Shown here: positions 6,437 through 15,258 of the stretch, piece after piece
Layout of the letters: each line of letters opens with the position of its first letter
How positions within the stretch are numbered: position 1 is the stretch's first letter
DNA from: Clostridia bacterium
GTDB taxonomy: Bacteria; Bacillota; Clostridia; Oscillospirales; CAG-272
Assembly (NCBI GenBank): GCA_017399105.1
Contig: JAFQEJ010000053.1
Span: forward strand, 1-64,000
Direction: 5' to 3'
Length of the DNA stretch: 64,000 nucleotides
The notes under the pieces: generated by a model
Databases searched by the model: none
What the model was told of the DNA's origin: nothing
What the model saw: only the letters and a program-made list of their open reading frames with translations
Made by a program: the position numbers and the translations under genes

Positions 6437-9400
6437 ATGAGGATAAAGATAACGGCTCTGATGTCGATAATGATTATAATGCTGATCATGTCTGCATGTG
6501 AAAAGCAAGCATCGGATGGCACTGCAGAAAACGCCACTCAGGAATTACAGACAGAGGTAGAAGAGACGCTTGTTACTGATGGTGAATTTCTCTTCACCAT
6601 TGTTCGATCCGATACTGCAGGCGAAAAAATGGTAGAAGCTTCCCGCATTATCCAAAGAGCAGTTGAAGCATCCTACGGTGTGAAGCCAACTCTTGCAACC
6701 GACTGGGACGGCAGGGATGATTTCAGCGAAAGATATGAAATTCTCGTCGGTAAAACCAATCGTTCTCTCAGCAAACTTGCCGCATCTGAGTTAGGAGAAA
6801 ACAGCTATATCTTCTTACGAGATGGAAAAAAGATCGCGATTTACGGTGATAATGACATCATGATAACCAAAGGTGTACAGGCGTTTGTCGATCAGTATTT
6901 GCAGGGAGATGCACTGCCTCAGATTATCAGAGAATACGGAGATTGCAGAGCAAAGGCGGTCGATCTTTCGGATCCCAATAGAATCTATTCGACCGATACG
7001 GTTATCTTCAGCACCAATTCCATGAATCTTGACAGCGAATATATTGTACGCAATTCCGCCGCTGCAAATGATTTCATCCGTTTTGCCGATGCAGCAGCTG
7101 AAATGGTATATCTTTTTGACATAACCAATATGGTACAACCGACTATTACACTGTATATGAGTCAGGAATATCGCATTGAAGCCTCCGATTCGGAAAACGG
7201 TCCATGGATAAAGATCGAAACCAAAAGTGTTGGCGGAACCGAGACTCCGGTTACGATTTCTCCGCTCTCGCTTGGATATGACAGTTGGATCTATGTCCGT
7301 CTGACAGATCCCACAACCGAAGACGGCGGAGGTGCTGCTGTGGGCAGGATAACAATAACAAGCTTGAGAGAAATGTCAGAGCAGGATTTAGCCGAGCATG
7401 CCTATTATCTTGACGATGAGACAAAGGAAATCATCAAGAATCTGTCTTCAGATCCTCAAACAGTAGAGCTCGAGGGCTATGAGATTCATGAAGACGGTGG
7501 CTTGATTTATAACCCCATTTCGGATGAACAGGCTGCTGATATCGGAAAATACAACGGTGCGGAGGCATTTACCGGAAGTATTCAACTTGGCGATAAGACT
7601 CTTACCTATTCAATTCCCAAGTTGGTAACCGCCTATGATGCTGTTCCGCTTACCTATACGCTGACTACTGAAAGCGATATTAAAGAGTCAAATCCCCTCC
7701 ATCTTTCTGTAACAGGACAGGAGGACGCTGAAAGAGAAAATGGAAATTTGTATTATGATCTGAATTTCCCGGGACTTGTTGATATCGATTTTGCATATGA
7801 AGGTTATGTTGCCGGATATAAGGATGACAGCAAGAAACCTAATCTGTCCCTCGATTTTAAATCCGATCGAATGGCAGGTGAATATCCCGATTACGCCACA
7901 TCTGAGCTTCGTCTTTCCGGCACGGTAGAGGAAGCAGACTACATCTGGTTTAAATTCAATTACATTAACAGCGGTAATACTGTACTTGACGGTGACGGAA
8001 ACGGTACCTTCTGCTTTGAACCCTTCCTATATAAGAAAAACGGCAGCAGCTGGGAGCAGTATTCAACAGTATCCAACATGTATTACCGCATCGTGGATGA
8101 AGTATATCCGGGCGAAAGCGGTACCCTATGGGTAACCTTCCAGCATCAAATGCCCGCCGGTGAATATATGCTGAAGATTAACTGTGAGGTTCGCAACGAG
8201 ATTGACAATCCCGAGATATTCGGCAGAACCATATGGGGCGGAGAAGTGATGTCCTACTCAACCATGGAATTTACAGTAGGCGGAAGTGAGATCACCGAAC
8301 CCAAGACGATAGAAAAAGTCACCGATGACAAGGTCAAGCGAAATGCATGGATTCACTACTATGAGGAGTTCCAGTCATCTTACGTTTCATTCCTCAAGCA
8401 GGATGCAGGCAGTGTGACAGATACCCTCTATATCCAGCTTTCACACTGGTGCAATCAGGTTGTCATCAAGCTGATTGACGGAAATAAAGATGGTTTTGAA
8501 GCGGTATCGATCCCCATTCAGGTTGAAAGTGATTCGCTTTCAATCATCCTCGATGAAGACCATCAAAATTATGTGGTTCTCGAAGACGGTACCCGATTCC
8601 CGGTAATCATGACGCAGTCTATGGCTGATATGCGCGTTAATATTACACAAAGCCCCGATACAGCCGCAGATATTACCAAATATCTCTGTGAAATGAAGGA
8701 TATTGGAATCAATGTCGTCAATACAACCGCCGGCTTTGCATATGACAATGTAGTTGGTGGTCCTGCATTCCAGCATTCCGTGGATGTCATGCGCGAATTG
8801 GGACTGAAGGTGGAAGGATTTGTTTCATATCCCTATCTTTCTTCCGGTAATCTCGCACAAGCTGCTCGAATTTTAAAAAGCGATATTACCTTGAGCAAAC
8901 CTGGAATATCCCCGATTGATATCGCAAATGCCGCAATGGCTGAATACCAGTTCATGCGTTGGGGGGATTCCTATTGGGTGAACGGAAACACCACTGTCCT
9001 CTCTGTTGAAGACACCCGAGGCGGCTCCCATTATACCGAGCAAGATCACACGGTTCGAGATACACCGATCGATAACGAATCGATTGAGTGTTTCCGTATT
9101 TATCTGAAGAGTCTCTATGGAACGATAGATAATCTGAATGAAGCTTGGGGAAGCGAATACAAAAATTTTTATGAAATTACAGTAGGAGATGTAGGCGGTG
9201 TACCGATCGACCGCTTCACTGCGGCTACCATTGACTATGATATTTACTGTTCCTATCGCCGTACAGTAAACTATAAAACGATGCTTGATGAGATTTCGGA
9301 TGTAATTCCGGGCGCAAAACTCGATCTCCGTCTTGAGGGATCTCAGTGGCTTGCAAAAATCGATCCTTTAAGTATCAATATGCGCGATCGCCATGTACTT

Positions 9401-9952
9401 GCAAACCAGTATCAAGGCGCGCTTATTCCCGAACTTCTTTCTCATTCGGAAACTTTATATTGCTTCTCAAACTATTGCTGGGATGTATTCAGACCCAGCG
9501 AGGTTGGTCGAATGACAAAATCTGCTTTGGAAGATTACGGCATCGTTTCATCTATGCTGCCGCTGTTCAATCGTATGAGACCGCCTGTAATCAATTCAAA
9601 ATACGGTAAAGATTTCACCAATATGTATAATATCACCGGAGAGAATACAAAGGTTGTCATGATCAATACCACCGTCTCTCTTTATGAATGGTGGAAGGCG
9701 ACCTATGAAAACGGAGGTATTCCCGGAATCCTCTGGAGCGATTATCTCTGCGACGGATATGCTACCGCTACTCAGCGCCGTGAGATAGAATTCTTCATTA
9801 ATAAACTAAAGGCTACTATTGACACACCGGAAGGGCAAAAATGGGCAACTGAATTTGAGCATGATGAGAATATTCTCATAAAATCGAACGGAGTCTATGC
9901 CTATGATTCAGAATTCGTAAAATCACAGATCAAAGCATATTATAAGAAGTGA
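6437..9952 (+). CDS. Large lipoprotein with a GH42/GH-A-like glycosidase domain
   Basis: An 1171-residue exported lipoprotein. The signal peptide ends in the lipobox IMSAC, with the lipid-bearing Cys at residue 21. Residues of about 50-170 resemble the small alpha/beta domain that precedes the barrel in GH67 and GH20 enzymes (IIQRAVEASYGV, YEILVGKTNR). Residues of about 180-310 look like a beta-sandwich carbohydrate-binding module (coagulation factor 5/8-like). The middle is beta-rich. The C-terminal 400 residues look like a clan GH-A barrel: IECFRIYLKSLYGTIDNLNE followed by AWGSEY is the pattern seen in GH42 beta-galactosidases. I cannot assign the catalytic Glu pair. LSVEDTRGG sits where the acid/base Asn-Glu would be expected but differs from it. 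The protein would act on the outer cell surface, and the preceding promoter is very strong. Function as a glycosidase is likely but not proven. Confidence 0.6.
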   Translation: MRIKITALMSIMIIMLIMSACEKQASDGTAENATQELQTEVEETLVTDGEFLFTIVRSDTAGEKMVEASRIIQRAVEASYGVKPTLATDWDGRDDFSERYEILVGKTNRSLSKLAASELGENSYIFLRDGKKIAIYGDNDIMITKGVQAFVDQYLQGDALPQIIREYGDCRAKAVDLSDPNRIYSTDTVIFSTNSMNLDSEYIVRNSAAANDFIRFADAAAEMVYLFDITNMVQPTITLYMSQEYRIEASDSENGPWIKIETKSVGGTETPVTISPLSLGYDSWIYVRLTDPTTEDGGGAAVGRITITSLREMSEQDLAEHAYYLDDETKEIIKNLSSDPQTVELEGYEIHEDGGLIYNPISDEQAADIGKYNGAEAFTGSIQLGDKTLTYSIPKLVTAYDAVPLTYTLTTESDIKESNPLHLSVTGQEDAERENGNLYYDLNFPGLVDIDFAYEGYVAGYKDDSKKPNLSLDFKSDRMAGEYPDYATSELRLSGTVEEADYIWFKFNYINSGNTVLDGDGNGTFCFEPFLYKKNGSSWEQYSTVSNMYYRIVDEVYPGESGTLWVTFQHQMPAGEYMLKINCEVRNEIDNPEIFGRTIWGGEVMSYSTMEFTVGGSEITEPKTIEKVTDDKVKRNAWIHYYEEFQSSYVSFLKQDAGSVTDTLYIQLSHWCNQVVIKLIDGNKDGFEAVSIPIQVESDSLSIILDEDHQNYVVLEDGTRFPVIMTQSMADMRVNITQSPDTAADITKYLCEMKDIGINVVNTTAGFAYDNVVGGPAFQHSVDVMRELGLKVEGFVSYPYLSSGNLAQAARILKSDITLSKPGISPIDIANAAMAEYQFMRWGDSYWVNGNTTVLSVEDTRGGSHYTEQDHTVRDTPIDNESIECFRIYLKSLYGTIDNLNEAWGSEYKNFYEITVGDVGGVPIDRFTAATIDYDIYCSYRRTVNYKTMLDEISDVIPGAKLDLRLEGSQWLAKIDPLSINMRDRHVLANQYQGALIPELLSHSETLYCFSNYCWDVFRPSEVGRMTKSALEDYGIVSSMLPLFNRMRPPVINSKYGKDFTNMYNITGENTKVVMINTTVSLYEWWKATYENGGIPGILWSDYLCDGYATATQRREIEFFINKLKATIDTPEGQKWATEFEHDENILIKSNGVYAYDSEFVKSQIKAYYKK

Positions 9953-9957
9953 AAAAC

Positions 9958-9997
9958 AAACAGTGCTGTCGTATTCAAATACGCAGCACTGTTTTTA
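9958..9997. terminator. Bidirectional terminator
   Basis: CAGTGCTG (9961-9968) pairs with CAGCACTG (9984-9991), extended inward by CGTATT/AATACG. A T run follows on the plus strand and a T-rich flank on the minus strand. It separates the converging lipoprotein gene and the kdgK operon. Confidence 0.85.
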
Positions 9998-10013
9998 TTG
10001 GCGTTGTTCTTTG

Positions 10014-11036
10014 TTATCTCTGAACTCGTCCCGATCCGTCTCCGCCCGAGAGCTTCTCGACTTCAGCTACCGATACACGGTTGAAGTCCCCCTCGATCGA
10101 ATGCTTCAGCGCAGAAGCCGCAACAGCAAATTCAATCGCATCCTGTGTAGATTTTCCATTCAGAAGGGAGTAGATCAATCCCGCACCGAAGGAATCGCCA
10201 CCGCCAACGCGGTCAACAATGTGCAGATGATAGGACTTGGAGAAGCAATAGTTCTCACCGTCATAGAGCATGCCTGCCCAGTCATTGTCGCTTGCTGAAA
10301 TGGAGGTGCGAAGTGTAATAGCAACCTTATCGAAGCCGAACTTATCAGCCAGCTGCTTTGCAACCGACTTGTAGCCCTCATGATTCAGCTTGCCGCCGTA
10401 AATGTCTGTTCCTTCAGCTTCAATGCCGAATACATCCTTTGCATCCTCTTCGTTGGAAATGCAGACATCCACATACTGGCAGAGATCGGTCATCGCTTCT
10501 CTTGCCTGATCTCTGGTCCAAAGCTTGCCTCGGTAGTTGAGGTCACAGGAAATTTTTACACCTTTTGCCTTAGCTGCAATACAAGCCTGACGGCAAATTT
10601 CTACCAGATTAGCGCCTAGCGCAGGTGTAATACCGGTGAAATGGAACCAGTCAGCCCCCTCAAAAATAGCATCCCAGTCAAAATCCTCAGCTTTTGCTTC
10701 CTGAATCGCAGAATGAGCACGGTCATAAATGCAGACAGAGCCGCGCTGTGCCGCTCCTTTTTCGAGATAGTAGATACCTACGCGATCACCGCCGCGAACG
10801 ATATTCGATGTGTCAACGCCGAAATAGCGAAGAGAATCTACCGCAGCCTGTCCAATTGCGTGCTTGGGAAGCTTGGTTACATATGCGGAATCAATGCCAA
10901 AATTTGCGAGCGAAACAGCAACATTAGCTTCACCGCCGCCAAAAGTAGCCTGCATTTGATCATTCTGGAAGAAGCGATAATAGCCATTGGGAGCAAGGCG
11001 AAGCATGATTTCGCCGAATGTAATAACTTTACTCAT
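10014..11036 (-). CDS. kdgK: 2-keto-3-deoxygluconate kinase (PfkB family)
   Basis: A 340-residue PfkB-type sugar kinase. It would phosphorylate 2-keto-3-deoxygluconate with ATP, giving KDPG, the substrate of the neighbouring aldolase. The N-terminal signature is FGGGEANVAVSLANFG. The C-terminal motif is DRVGGGDSFGAGL, with the catalytic Asp near residue 281 and the anion-hole glycines intact. The operon position directly after kdgA, with a 3-nt gap and GGAGGG before the start, and behind uxuA and uxuB, makes the KDG assignment strong. PfkB sequence alone would leave ribokinase or fructokinase open. It is the last gene of the hexuronate operon, ended by the terminator at 9958-9997. Confidence 0.88.
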   Translation of the reverse strand: MSKVITFGEIMLRLAPNGYYRFFQNDQMQATFGGGEANVAVSLANFGIDSAYVTKLPKHAIGQAAVDSLRYFGVDTSNIVRGGDRVGIYYLEKGAAQRGSVCIYDRAHSAIQEAKAEDFDWDAIFEGADWFHFTGITPALGANLVEICRQACIAAKAKGVKISCDLNYRGKLWTRDQAREAMTDLCQYVDVCISNEEDAKDVFGIEAEGTDIYGGKLNHEGYKSVAKQLADKFGFDKVAITLRTSISASDNDWAGMLYDGENYCFSKSYHLHIVDRVGGGDSFGAGLIYSLLNGKSTQDAIEFAVAASALKHSIEGDFNRVSVAEVEKLSGGDGSGRVQR

Positions 11037-11039
11037 GAT

Positions 11040-11591
11040 TTAACCCTCCATTTTCTCAAGTGCCTCTTTGACAAAGAAGCTGCCGCCGATAGCTGCAATC
11101 TTGTCGAAGGCTAGGAATTCATCAATATTGCTTCTGTCAACGCCGCCGGTAGGAATGAATTTGACCTGCGGGAAGGGAGCAGAAAGTGCTTTCAGCGCTT
11201 TCAGTCCACCATAAACATTAGCAGGGAAGAACTTGACAGTCGTGATACCCAGCTCCAGCGCCATCATAATCTCGGTAGGTGTGACACAGCCGGGATAGTA
11301 GGGGATATTTCTTTCATTGCAGATTTTTGCAACAGCAACTGAAAGACCGGGAGAAACGATAAACTGTGCACCGGCGGCAAGCGCGGCTTCACACTGCTCA
11401 GCATTGATGACGGTGCCTGCACCAATGCTCATATCGGGATAATTCTTGCAGGCATATGCAATTGCTTCAGCAGCGCAGGCTGTGCGGAAGGTGATTTCAG
11501 CACAATTAATACCGCTGTTCTTAAGTGCAGTGAGGATTTTATCGGTTTCAGATAATTCTTTGATAACAACAACAGGAATAAACTTTTCCAT
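11040..11591 (-). CDS. kdgA: KDPG aldolase (2-dehydro-3-deoxyphosphogluconate aldolase)
   Basis: A 183-residue class I aldolase that splits KDPG into pyruvate and glyceraldehyde-3-phosphate, the last step of hexuronate breakdown. The family residues are visible: Glu in CAEITFRT, the Schiff-base Lys in ITTVKFFPAN, and the phosphate-binding FIPTGGV. It is slightly shorter than the E. coli Eda protein (about 213) but matches many Firmicutes forms. Two starts are possible: ATG 11591, used here, and TTG 11597, two codons upstream. AAAGGACGG lies within reach of both. Its stop is 3 nt before kdgK. Confidence 0.9.
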   Translation of the reverse strand: MEKFIPVVVIKELSETDKILTALKNSGINCAEITFRTACAAEAIAYACKNYPDMSIGAGTVINAEQCEAALAAGAQFIVSPGLSVAVAKICNERNIPYYPGCVTPTEIMMALELGITTVKFFPANVYGGLKALKALSAPFPQVKFIPTGGVDRSNIDEFLAFDKIAAIGGSFFVKEALEKMEG

Positions 11592-11615
11592 GATCAATAA
11601 CCGTCCTTTATTTAT

Positions 11616-12467
11616 TTATACGCCTGAGTATGCGGAGAAACCGCCGTCGATCGGCAATACCACGCCGGTGATAAAGCCTGCAGCCTCATTGTTCAACAGG
11701 AAGAGCAGACCGCCCTCAAGCTCATTGGTCTCACCGAAGCGTCCCATAGGGGTAGCTGCCAGGATTTTACCGGTACGAGCAGTGGGGGTACCGTCATCAT
11801 TCCAGAGCAGCTTTGCGTTCTGCTTGGTTGAGAAGAAGCCGGGAGCAATGGCATTAACGCGGATACCGACTTTGGAAAAATGTACTGCCAGCCACTGAGT
11901 AAAGTTGGAAATGGCAGCTTTAGCGCCCGAGTACGCAGGAATCTTAGTGAGAGGAGTGTATGCATTCATAGAAGAGATATTCAGAATGTTACAGCCTTCA
12001 CGCCCCACCATCTGTCGCGCAAAAGCCTGAGAGGGAATCAGCGTTCCGAGGAAGTTGAGATTAAATACAAATCCTACACCGTCAGCATCCAGATCAAAGA
12101 AAGACTTTGTCTCAGCATCAATATCTCCGAGTTCAAAGTATTCTTTATCGGTAGTCGCTCTGGGATTGTTTCCACCGGCACCGTTAACAAGAATGTCGCA
12201 GGCACCGAGATCAGCCATAACCTGATCAGCTACCGCAAAGCAGATTTCGCGGTCAAGAACGTTGCAGGAATAAGCCTTGGCAATACCGCCTTCAGCGGTG
12301 ATTTCATCAGCAAAGCTCTTTGCAGCTTCTTCATTAATATCAAGCAGTGCAACCTTAGCACCGGCACGAGCCAGAACCTTTGCGAAATGGCTGCAGAGTA
12401 CGCCGCCGGCACCGGTAACAACTGCTACCTTACCGGTAAGGTCTGTGTTAAGCACATTGGAAATCAT
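11616..12467 (-). CDS. uxuB: SDR-type D-mannonate oxidoreductase / fructuronate reductase
   Basis: A 283-residue short-chain dehydrogenase. It would interconvert D-fructuronate and D-mannonate using NAD(P)H. The NAD-binding motif VTGAGGVLC is near residue 18, the NNAG equivalent is VNGAGG, and the catalytic Ser and Tyr-x-x-x-Lys appear in ISSMNAY and YSGAKAA. The insertion around GGNNPRATTDKEYFELGD and the C-terminal PIDGGFSAYSGV match the SDR-type fructuronate reductases of Firmicutes (B. subtilis YjmF/UxuB), which are unrelated to the long-chain E. coli UxuB. GGAGG lies upstream of the ATG. It sits between uxuA and kdgA, which supports the role. Confidence 0.87.
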   Translation of the reverse strand: MISNVLNTDLTGKVAVVTGAGGVLCSHFAKVLARAGAKVALLDINEEAAKSFADEITAEGGIAKAYSCNVLDREICFAVADQVMADLGACDILVNGAGGNNPRATTDKEYFELGDIDAETKSFFDLDADGVGFVFNLNFLGTLIPSQAFARQMVGREGCNILNISSMNAYTPLTKIPAYSGAKAAISNFTQWLAVHFSKVGIRVNAIAPGFFSTKQNAKLLWNDDGTPTARTGKILAATPMGRFGETNELEGGLLFLLNNEAAGFITGVVLPIDGGFSAYSGV

Positions 12468-12482
12468 TATTTTATCCTCCGT

Positions 12483-13541
12483 TTATTTATTATCTGCAAA
12501 GCGTTCACACGCTTCGAAAAGTCCGTTCAGATAGGTGGCGCCGAGAGCTCTGTCATGTAGTCCGTAGCCGGGCTTGCCTGTCTCTCCCCAAATCATTCTT
12601 CCGTGGTCGGGACGGACATAGCCGTCAAAGTTGTTTTCAGCCAGTGCTTTTACAATTTCAAAAACATCCAGCGAACCGCAGGAAGAAAGATGTGCACGCT
12701 CCTCAAAGGAACCGTCTTCCATAATTTTTATGTTTCGGATGTGCATAAATGCAATGCGATCCATAGCAGCATACTTGCGAACCATGGCAACAACATCATT
12801 GCTTGCCGCACAGCCGAGACTTCCCGTACAGAGACAGAGCGAGTTTGCAGGACTGTCGACAATGGCAAGGAAGCGGTCAAGATTTGCTTCATTGGTGATA
12901 ACTCTGGGCAGACCAAAGATCGGATAGGGCGGATCGTCGGGATGAATTGCCATGCGTACACCACATTCCTCAGCAACGGGAATAACCTTTTTCAGGAATT
13001 TCTCGAGATTCTTCCAGAGTCCCTCTTCACCGATTTCACTGTATGCAGTAATCAGCTCGCGAATCTCTTCCTGTGTATAACTTGCATCCCAGCCGGGGAG
13101 ATGAATGTCATCTTTCAGCGGGTCGAGTCCCTTCATCTGATCCCAGTACATGACAAGGCTTGTGGAACCGTCAGCAGCCTGTTTATCGAGCTGAGTACGT
13201 GTCCAGTCAAAGACCGGCATGAAATTATAGGTTACACACTTCACACCGTATTTCGCGCAGCGGCGGACATTTTCGCAGTAAACATCAAGCAGATGATCCA
13301 CGTCGCCGCGCCCCAGCTTGATGTCCTCGTGCACGGGAATTGATTCCACCACATCAAAGACGAGATGATTCTCCTCGCACTGAGCCTTCATTTTAGCAAG
13401 GCTTTCCTCAGGCCAGACTTCACCGGGCTTTACATCATATACTGCTGAAACGATGGAACGCATGCCGGGAATCTGTGAAATGTACTGCAGAGAAACCGGA
13501 TCGCTTTCACCATACCAGCGAAAGGACATTTTCATTTTCAT
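12483..13541 (-). CDS. uxuA: Mannonate dehydratase
   Basis: A 352-residue TIM-barrel enzyme that dehydrates D-mannonate to 2-keto-3-deoxygluconate with Fe(II) or Mn(II). The N-terminus [14 protein letters not shown], the metal-site regions [10 protein letters not shown] and CTGSLG, MHIRNI, and the C-terminal [14 protein letters not shown] are hallmark UxuA sequences. ATG 13541 was chosen because GGAGG lies 7 nt upstream. The upstream ATG at 13559 lacks one. It is the first gene of the four-gene hexuronate operon (uxuA, uxuB, kdgA, kdgK), which makes a complete route from fructuronate to pyruvate and glyceraldehyde-3-phosphate. A uronate isomerase (uxaC) is not in the window. Expression is probably controlled by the divergent AraC-type gene. 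Confidence 0.95.
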   Translation of the reverse strand: MKMKMSFRWYGESDPVSLQYISQIPGMRSIVSAVYDVKPGEVWPEESLAKMKAQCEENHLVFDVVESIPVHEDIKLGRGDVDHLLDVYCENVRRCAKYGVKCVTYNFMPVFDWTRTQLDKQAADGSTSLVMYWDQMKGLDPLKDDIHLPGWDASYTQEEIRELITAYSEIGEEGLWKNLEKFLKKVIPVAEECGVRMAIHPDDPPYPIFGLPRVITNEANLDRFLAIVDSPANSLCLCTGSLGCAASNDVVAMVRKYAAMDRIAFMHIRNIKIMEDGSFEERAHLSSCGSLDVFEIVKALAENNFDGYVRPDHGRMIWGETGKPGYGLHDRALGATYLNGLFEACERFADNK

Positions 13542-13588
13542 ATTGAGACCTCCAAACAAGAAAATATAATTATTCCATTATAGATAAT

Positions 13589-13617
13589 ATTATAACATAG
13601 AAAAAATGCAATGATAA
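13589..13617 (-). promoter_or_regulatory. Promoter of the uxuA operon
   Basis: On the minus strand, -35 TTATCA (13612-13617) and -10 TATAAT (13589-13594) with a 17-bp spacer. The -35 is a 4/6 match and lies inside one copy of the direct repeat, as expected for an activator-dependent promoter. Confidence 0.65.
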
Positions 13618-13652
13618 TTGCGTTTTTTGCTTGACATATTGTGATAATTGCG
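13612..13652. promoter_or_regulatory. Direct-repeat operator between uxuA and the AraC-type gene
   Basis: The 11-mer TGATAATTGCG occurs exactly at 13612-13622 and 13642-13652, 30 bp apart (close to three helical turns). One copy overlaps the -35 of the uxuA operon. The other lies between the -35 and -10 of the regulator gene. A partly overlapping inverted repeat GCAAT/ATTGC spans 13608-13621. Directly repeated sites are what AraC-type regulators bind, so autoregulation plus control of uxuA is the likely reading. Confidence 0.6.
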
Positions 13653-13659
13653 GTAATAT
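13631..13659 (+). promoter_or_regulatory. Promoter of the AraC-type regulator
   Basis: TTGACA (13631-13636), a 17-bp spacer and TAATAT (13654-13659). One direct-repeat copy (13642-13652) fills the spacer, so bound regulator would block this promoter. Confidence 0.7.
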
Positions 13660-13685
13660 AGAAGAAAGAAGAGGAGATGAGAAAA

Positions 13686-14573
13686 ATGCAGGCAAGCTCT
13701 CAGCGATTTGATCCACGTCAAACAATGCATCGCCAGAATTATGAAATATTCCATTACCGTGAACCGCGTCCCGATCTTGTAGAGGTTCATCATCATGATT
13801 TTTATGAGGTTTATTTTTTCCTCGGCGGTAAAGTCGAATATTGGGTTGAAGGTCGTGTATTCCATCTTGAACCGGCAGATCTGCTGTTGATTGGCCCCAT
13901 GGAGCTTCACCGTCCGATTCTGCATCCTGAAAGTAATCTGTATGACCGCATTGTCTTGTGGATTGATAAAACATATCTCGAAAAGCTTTCTCTCGGTAAC
14001 AACATCTCACTTGATCGTTGTTTTGACAATTCATTGCCTACACATACAAATCTGCTCAGACTTACATCATCTCAAAAGCAAAATGTTACTTTAAGACTTG
14101 AAGAACTTGTGCGTGAGAGTTACAGCAATGAATACGGAAGTGTCCTCATGTCAGAAGGGATATTACTGCAGTTTCTTGTAGAGCTGAACAGAATTGCCTT
14201 GCAAAGCGATGCTGACGAATCAAAGTCCGAGTCCTCGCCGCTGGTCGGTCGAGTGCTGTCCTATATAAACGAGCATTATCAAGAAGAGCTGACACTAGAA
14301 GGAATTGCCCAGCATTTCTATGTAAGTAAATATCATCTGTCGCACGAATTCCGAAGTGCTGTGGGATGCGGTGTATACAGATATATTATTCTGAAGCGCT
14401 TGCTTGTCGCAAGACAAATGCTTATGAATGGAAGCGCACCGGTAGAAGTTTGTACCTCCTGCGGATTCAGAGATTACACAAATTTTTACCGAGCATTCAA
14501 ATCGGAATATGGAGTCAGCCCCAGAGAATGTCTCCAGAACGAGGGTTACAATACAGTTATAGAAGAATCGTAA
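13686..14573 (+). CDS. AraC-family transcriptional regulator
   Basis: A 295-residue one-component regulator. The N-terminal cupin sensor domain has the metal- or sugar-facing stretch VEVHHHDFYEVYFF and a DLLLIGPMELHRP segment. The C-terminal AraC/XylS DNA-binding domain has two helix-turn-helix motifs, the first in LEGIAQHFYVSKYHLSHEF and the second ending in CGFRDYTNFYRAFKSEYG. ATG 13686 was chosen because GGAG lies 9 nt upstream. The ATG at 13677 directly abuts it. It is divergent from the uxuA operon and shares with it the direct-repeat region 13612-13652, so it is the probable hexuronate-responsive regulator. The inducer is not visible. Confidence 0.88.
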   Translation: MQASSQRFDPRQTMHRQNYEIFHYREPRPDLVEVHHHDFYEVYFFLGGKVEYWVEGRVFHLEPADLLLIGPMELHRPILHPESNLYDRIVLWIDKTYLEKLSLGNNISLDRCFDNSLPTHTNLLRLTSSQKQNVTLRLEELVRESYSNEYGSVLMSEGILLQFLVELNRIALQSDADESKSESSPLVGRVLSYINEHYQEELTLEGIAQHFYVSKYHLSHEFRSAVGCGVYRYIILKRLLVARQMLMNGSAPVEVCTSCGFRDYTNFYRAFKSEYGVSPRECLQNEGYNTVIEES

Positions 14574-14618
14574 TTCCGAATGTTCCGTATTGAGCTTCAA
14601 ATATATATAACAAAATTC

Positions 14619-14660
14619 ACCCATAATACGAAGCAGAACGCTTCGTATTATGGGTCTTTT
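14619..14660. terminator. Bidirectional terminator
   Basis: A perfect 16-bp stem, ACCCATAATACGAAGC (14619-14634) with its complement at 14640-14655, a 5-nt loop, and CTTTT after it on the plus strand. It lies between the converging AraC-type gene and the SRAP gene. Confidence 0.85.
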
Positions 14661-14668
14661 GTGGAAAA

Positions 14669-15244
14669 TTATACAGCTTTTTTTACAAGCGGAGGCGGTT
14701 CGCGATGCAGAAAAATCCGTGCGAAAGTTTCATCGGTCATCCAGGGGATTAAATCATTCCGCGACAGAATCAGCGGCATACGATGGTGTACCTCAGACAT
14801 AGAAGCATTTGCTTGAGTCGTAATCACAGCAAAATGTCCGCTGTCATGATCTTCACACCAAACGCCCGCCATGTATAGCATGATTGATTCTTCACATCTG
14901 AAATAAAATTTTGTTTTGTTTCGATCCCGTGTCCATTCATAAAATCCGGTTGACGGGATCACACAGCGCCGATATCGAAATGCATCAGAAAACATTGGCT
15001 TATGTTCAATAGATTCTGCTCTTGCATTGATAATGACAGAGCTCGGTTTGTCTCCCAGCGGAAAACCCCATTTCAGAATGTCAACACCGCTCTTTGCCGG
15101 AGCAGTTATAACGGGGACTCGATCGCAGGGGAAGATTTCACCTGTTTTAAAATCAAGATTGTCATACTTTTCCCGAGCTGCCTTCAACAATTTGTACATG
15201 GCAGCTTCGTCGGCTTCGGTAAAAATCGTGTATCTTCCGCACAT
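14669..15244 (-). CDS. SRAP-domain abasic-site protein (HMCES/YedK family)
   Basis: A 191-residue SOS-response-associated peptidase-family protein. Members crosslink to abasic sites in single-stranded DNA through the N-terminal Cys and shield them from cleavage. The active residues are present: Cys2 in MCGRYTIF, Asn in VIINARAES, Glu in STGFYEWTRD, and His in VHHRMPLIL. The family needs removal of Met1 to expose Cys2, and the protein starts MCGR as expected. AAGGAG precedes the start. The stop of the SGNH hydrolase gene lies 14 nt upstream, so it is probably in a three-gene operon with that gene and a methyltransferase. No LexA-type operator was evident in front of it. Confidence 0.93.
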   Translation of the reverse strand: MCGRYTIFTEADEAAMYKLLKAAREKYDNLDFKTGEIFPCDRVPVITAPAKSGVDILKWGFPLGDKPSSVIINARAESIEHKPMFSDAFRYRRCVIPSTGFYEWTRDRNKTKFYFRCEESIMLYMAGVWCEDHDSGHFAVITTQANASMSEVHHRMPLILSRNDLIPWMTDETFARIFLHREPPPLVKKAV

Positions 15245-15258
15245 AGAGAACTCCTTGT

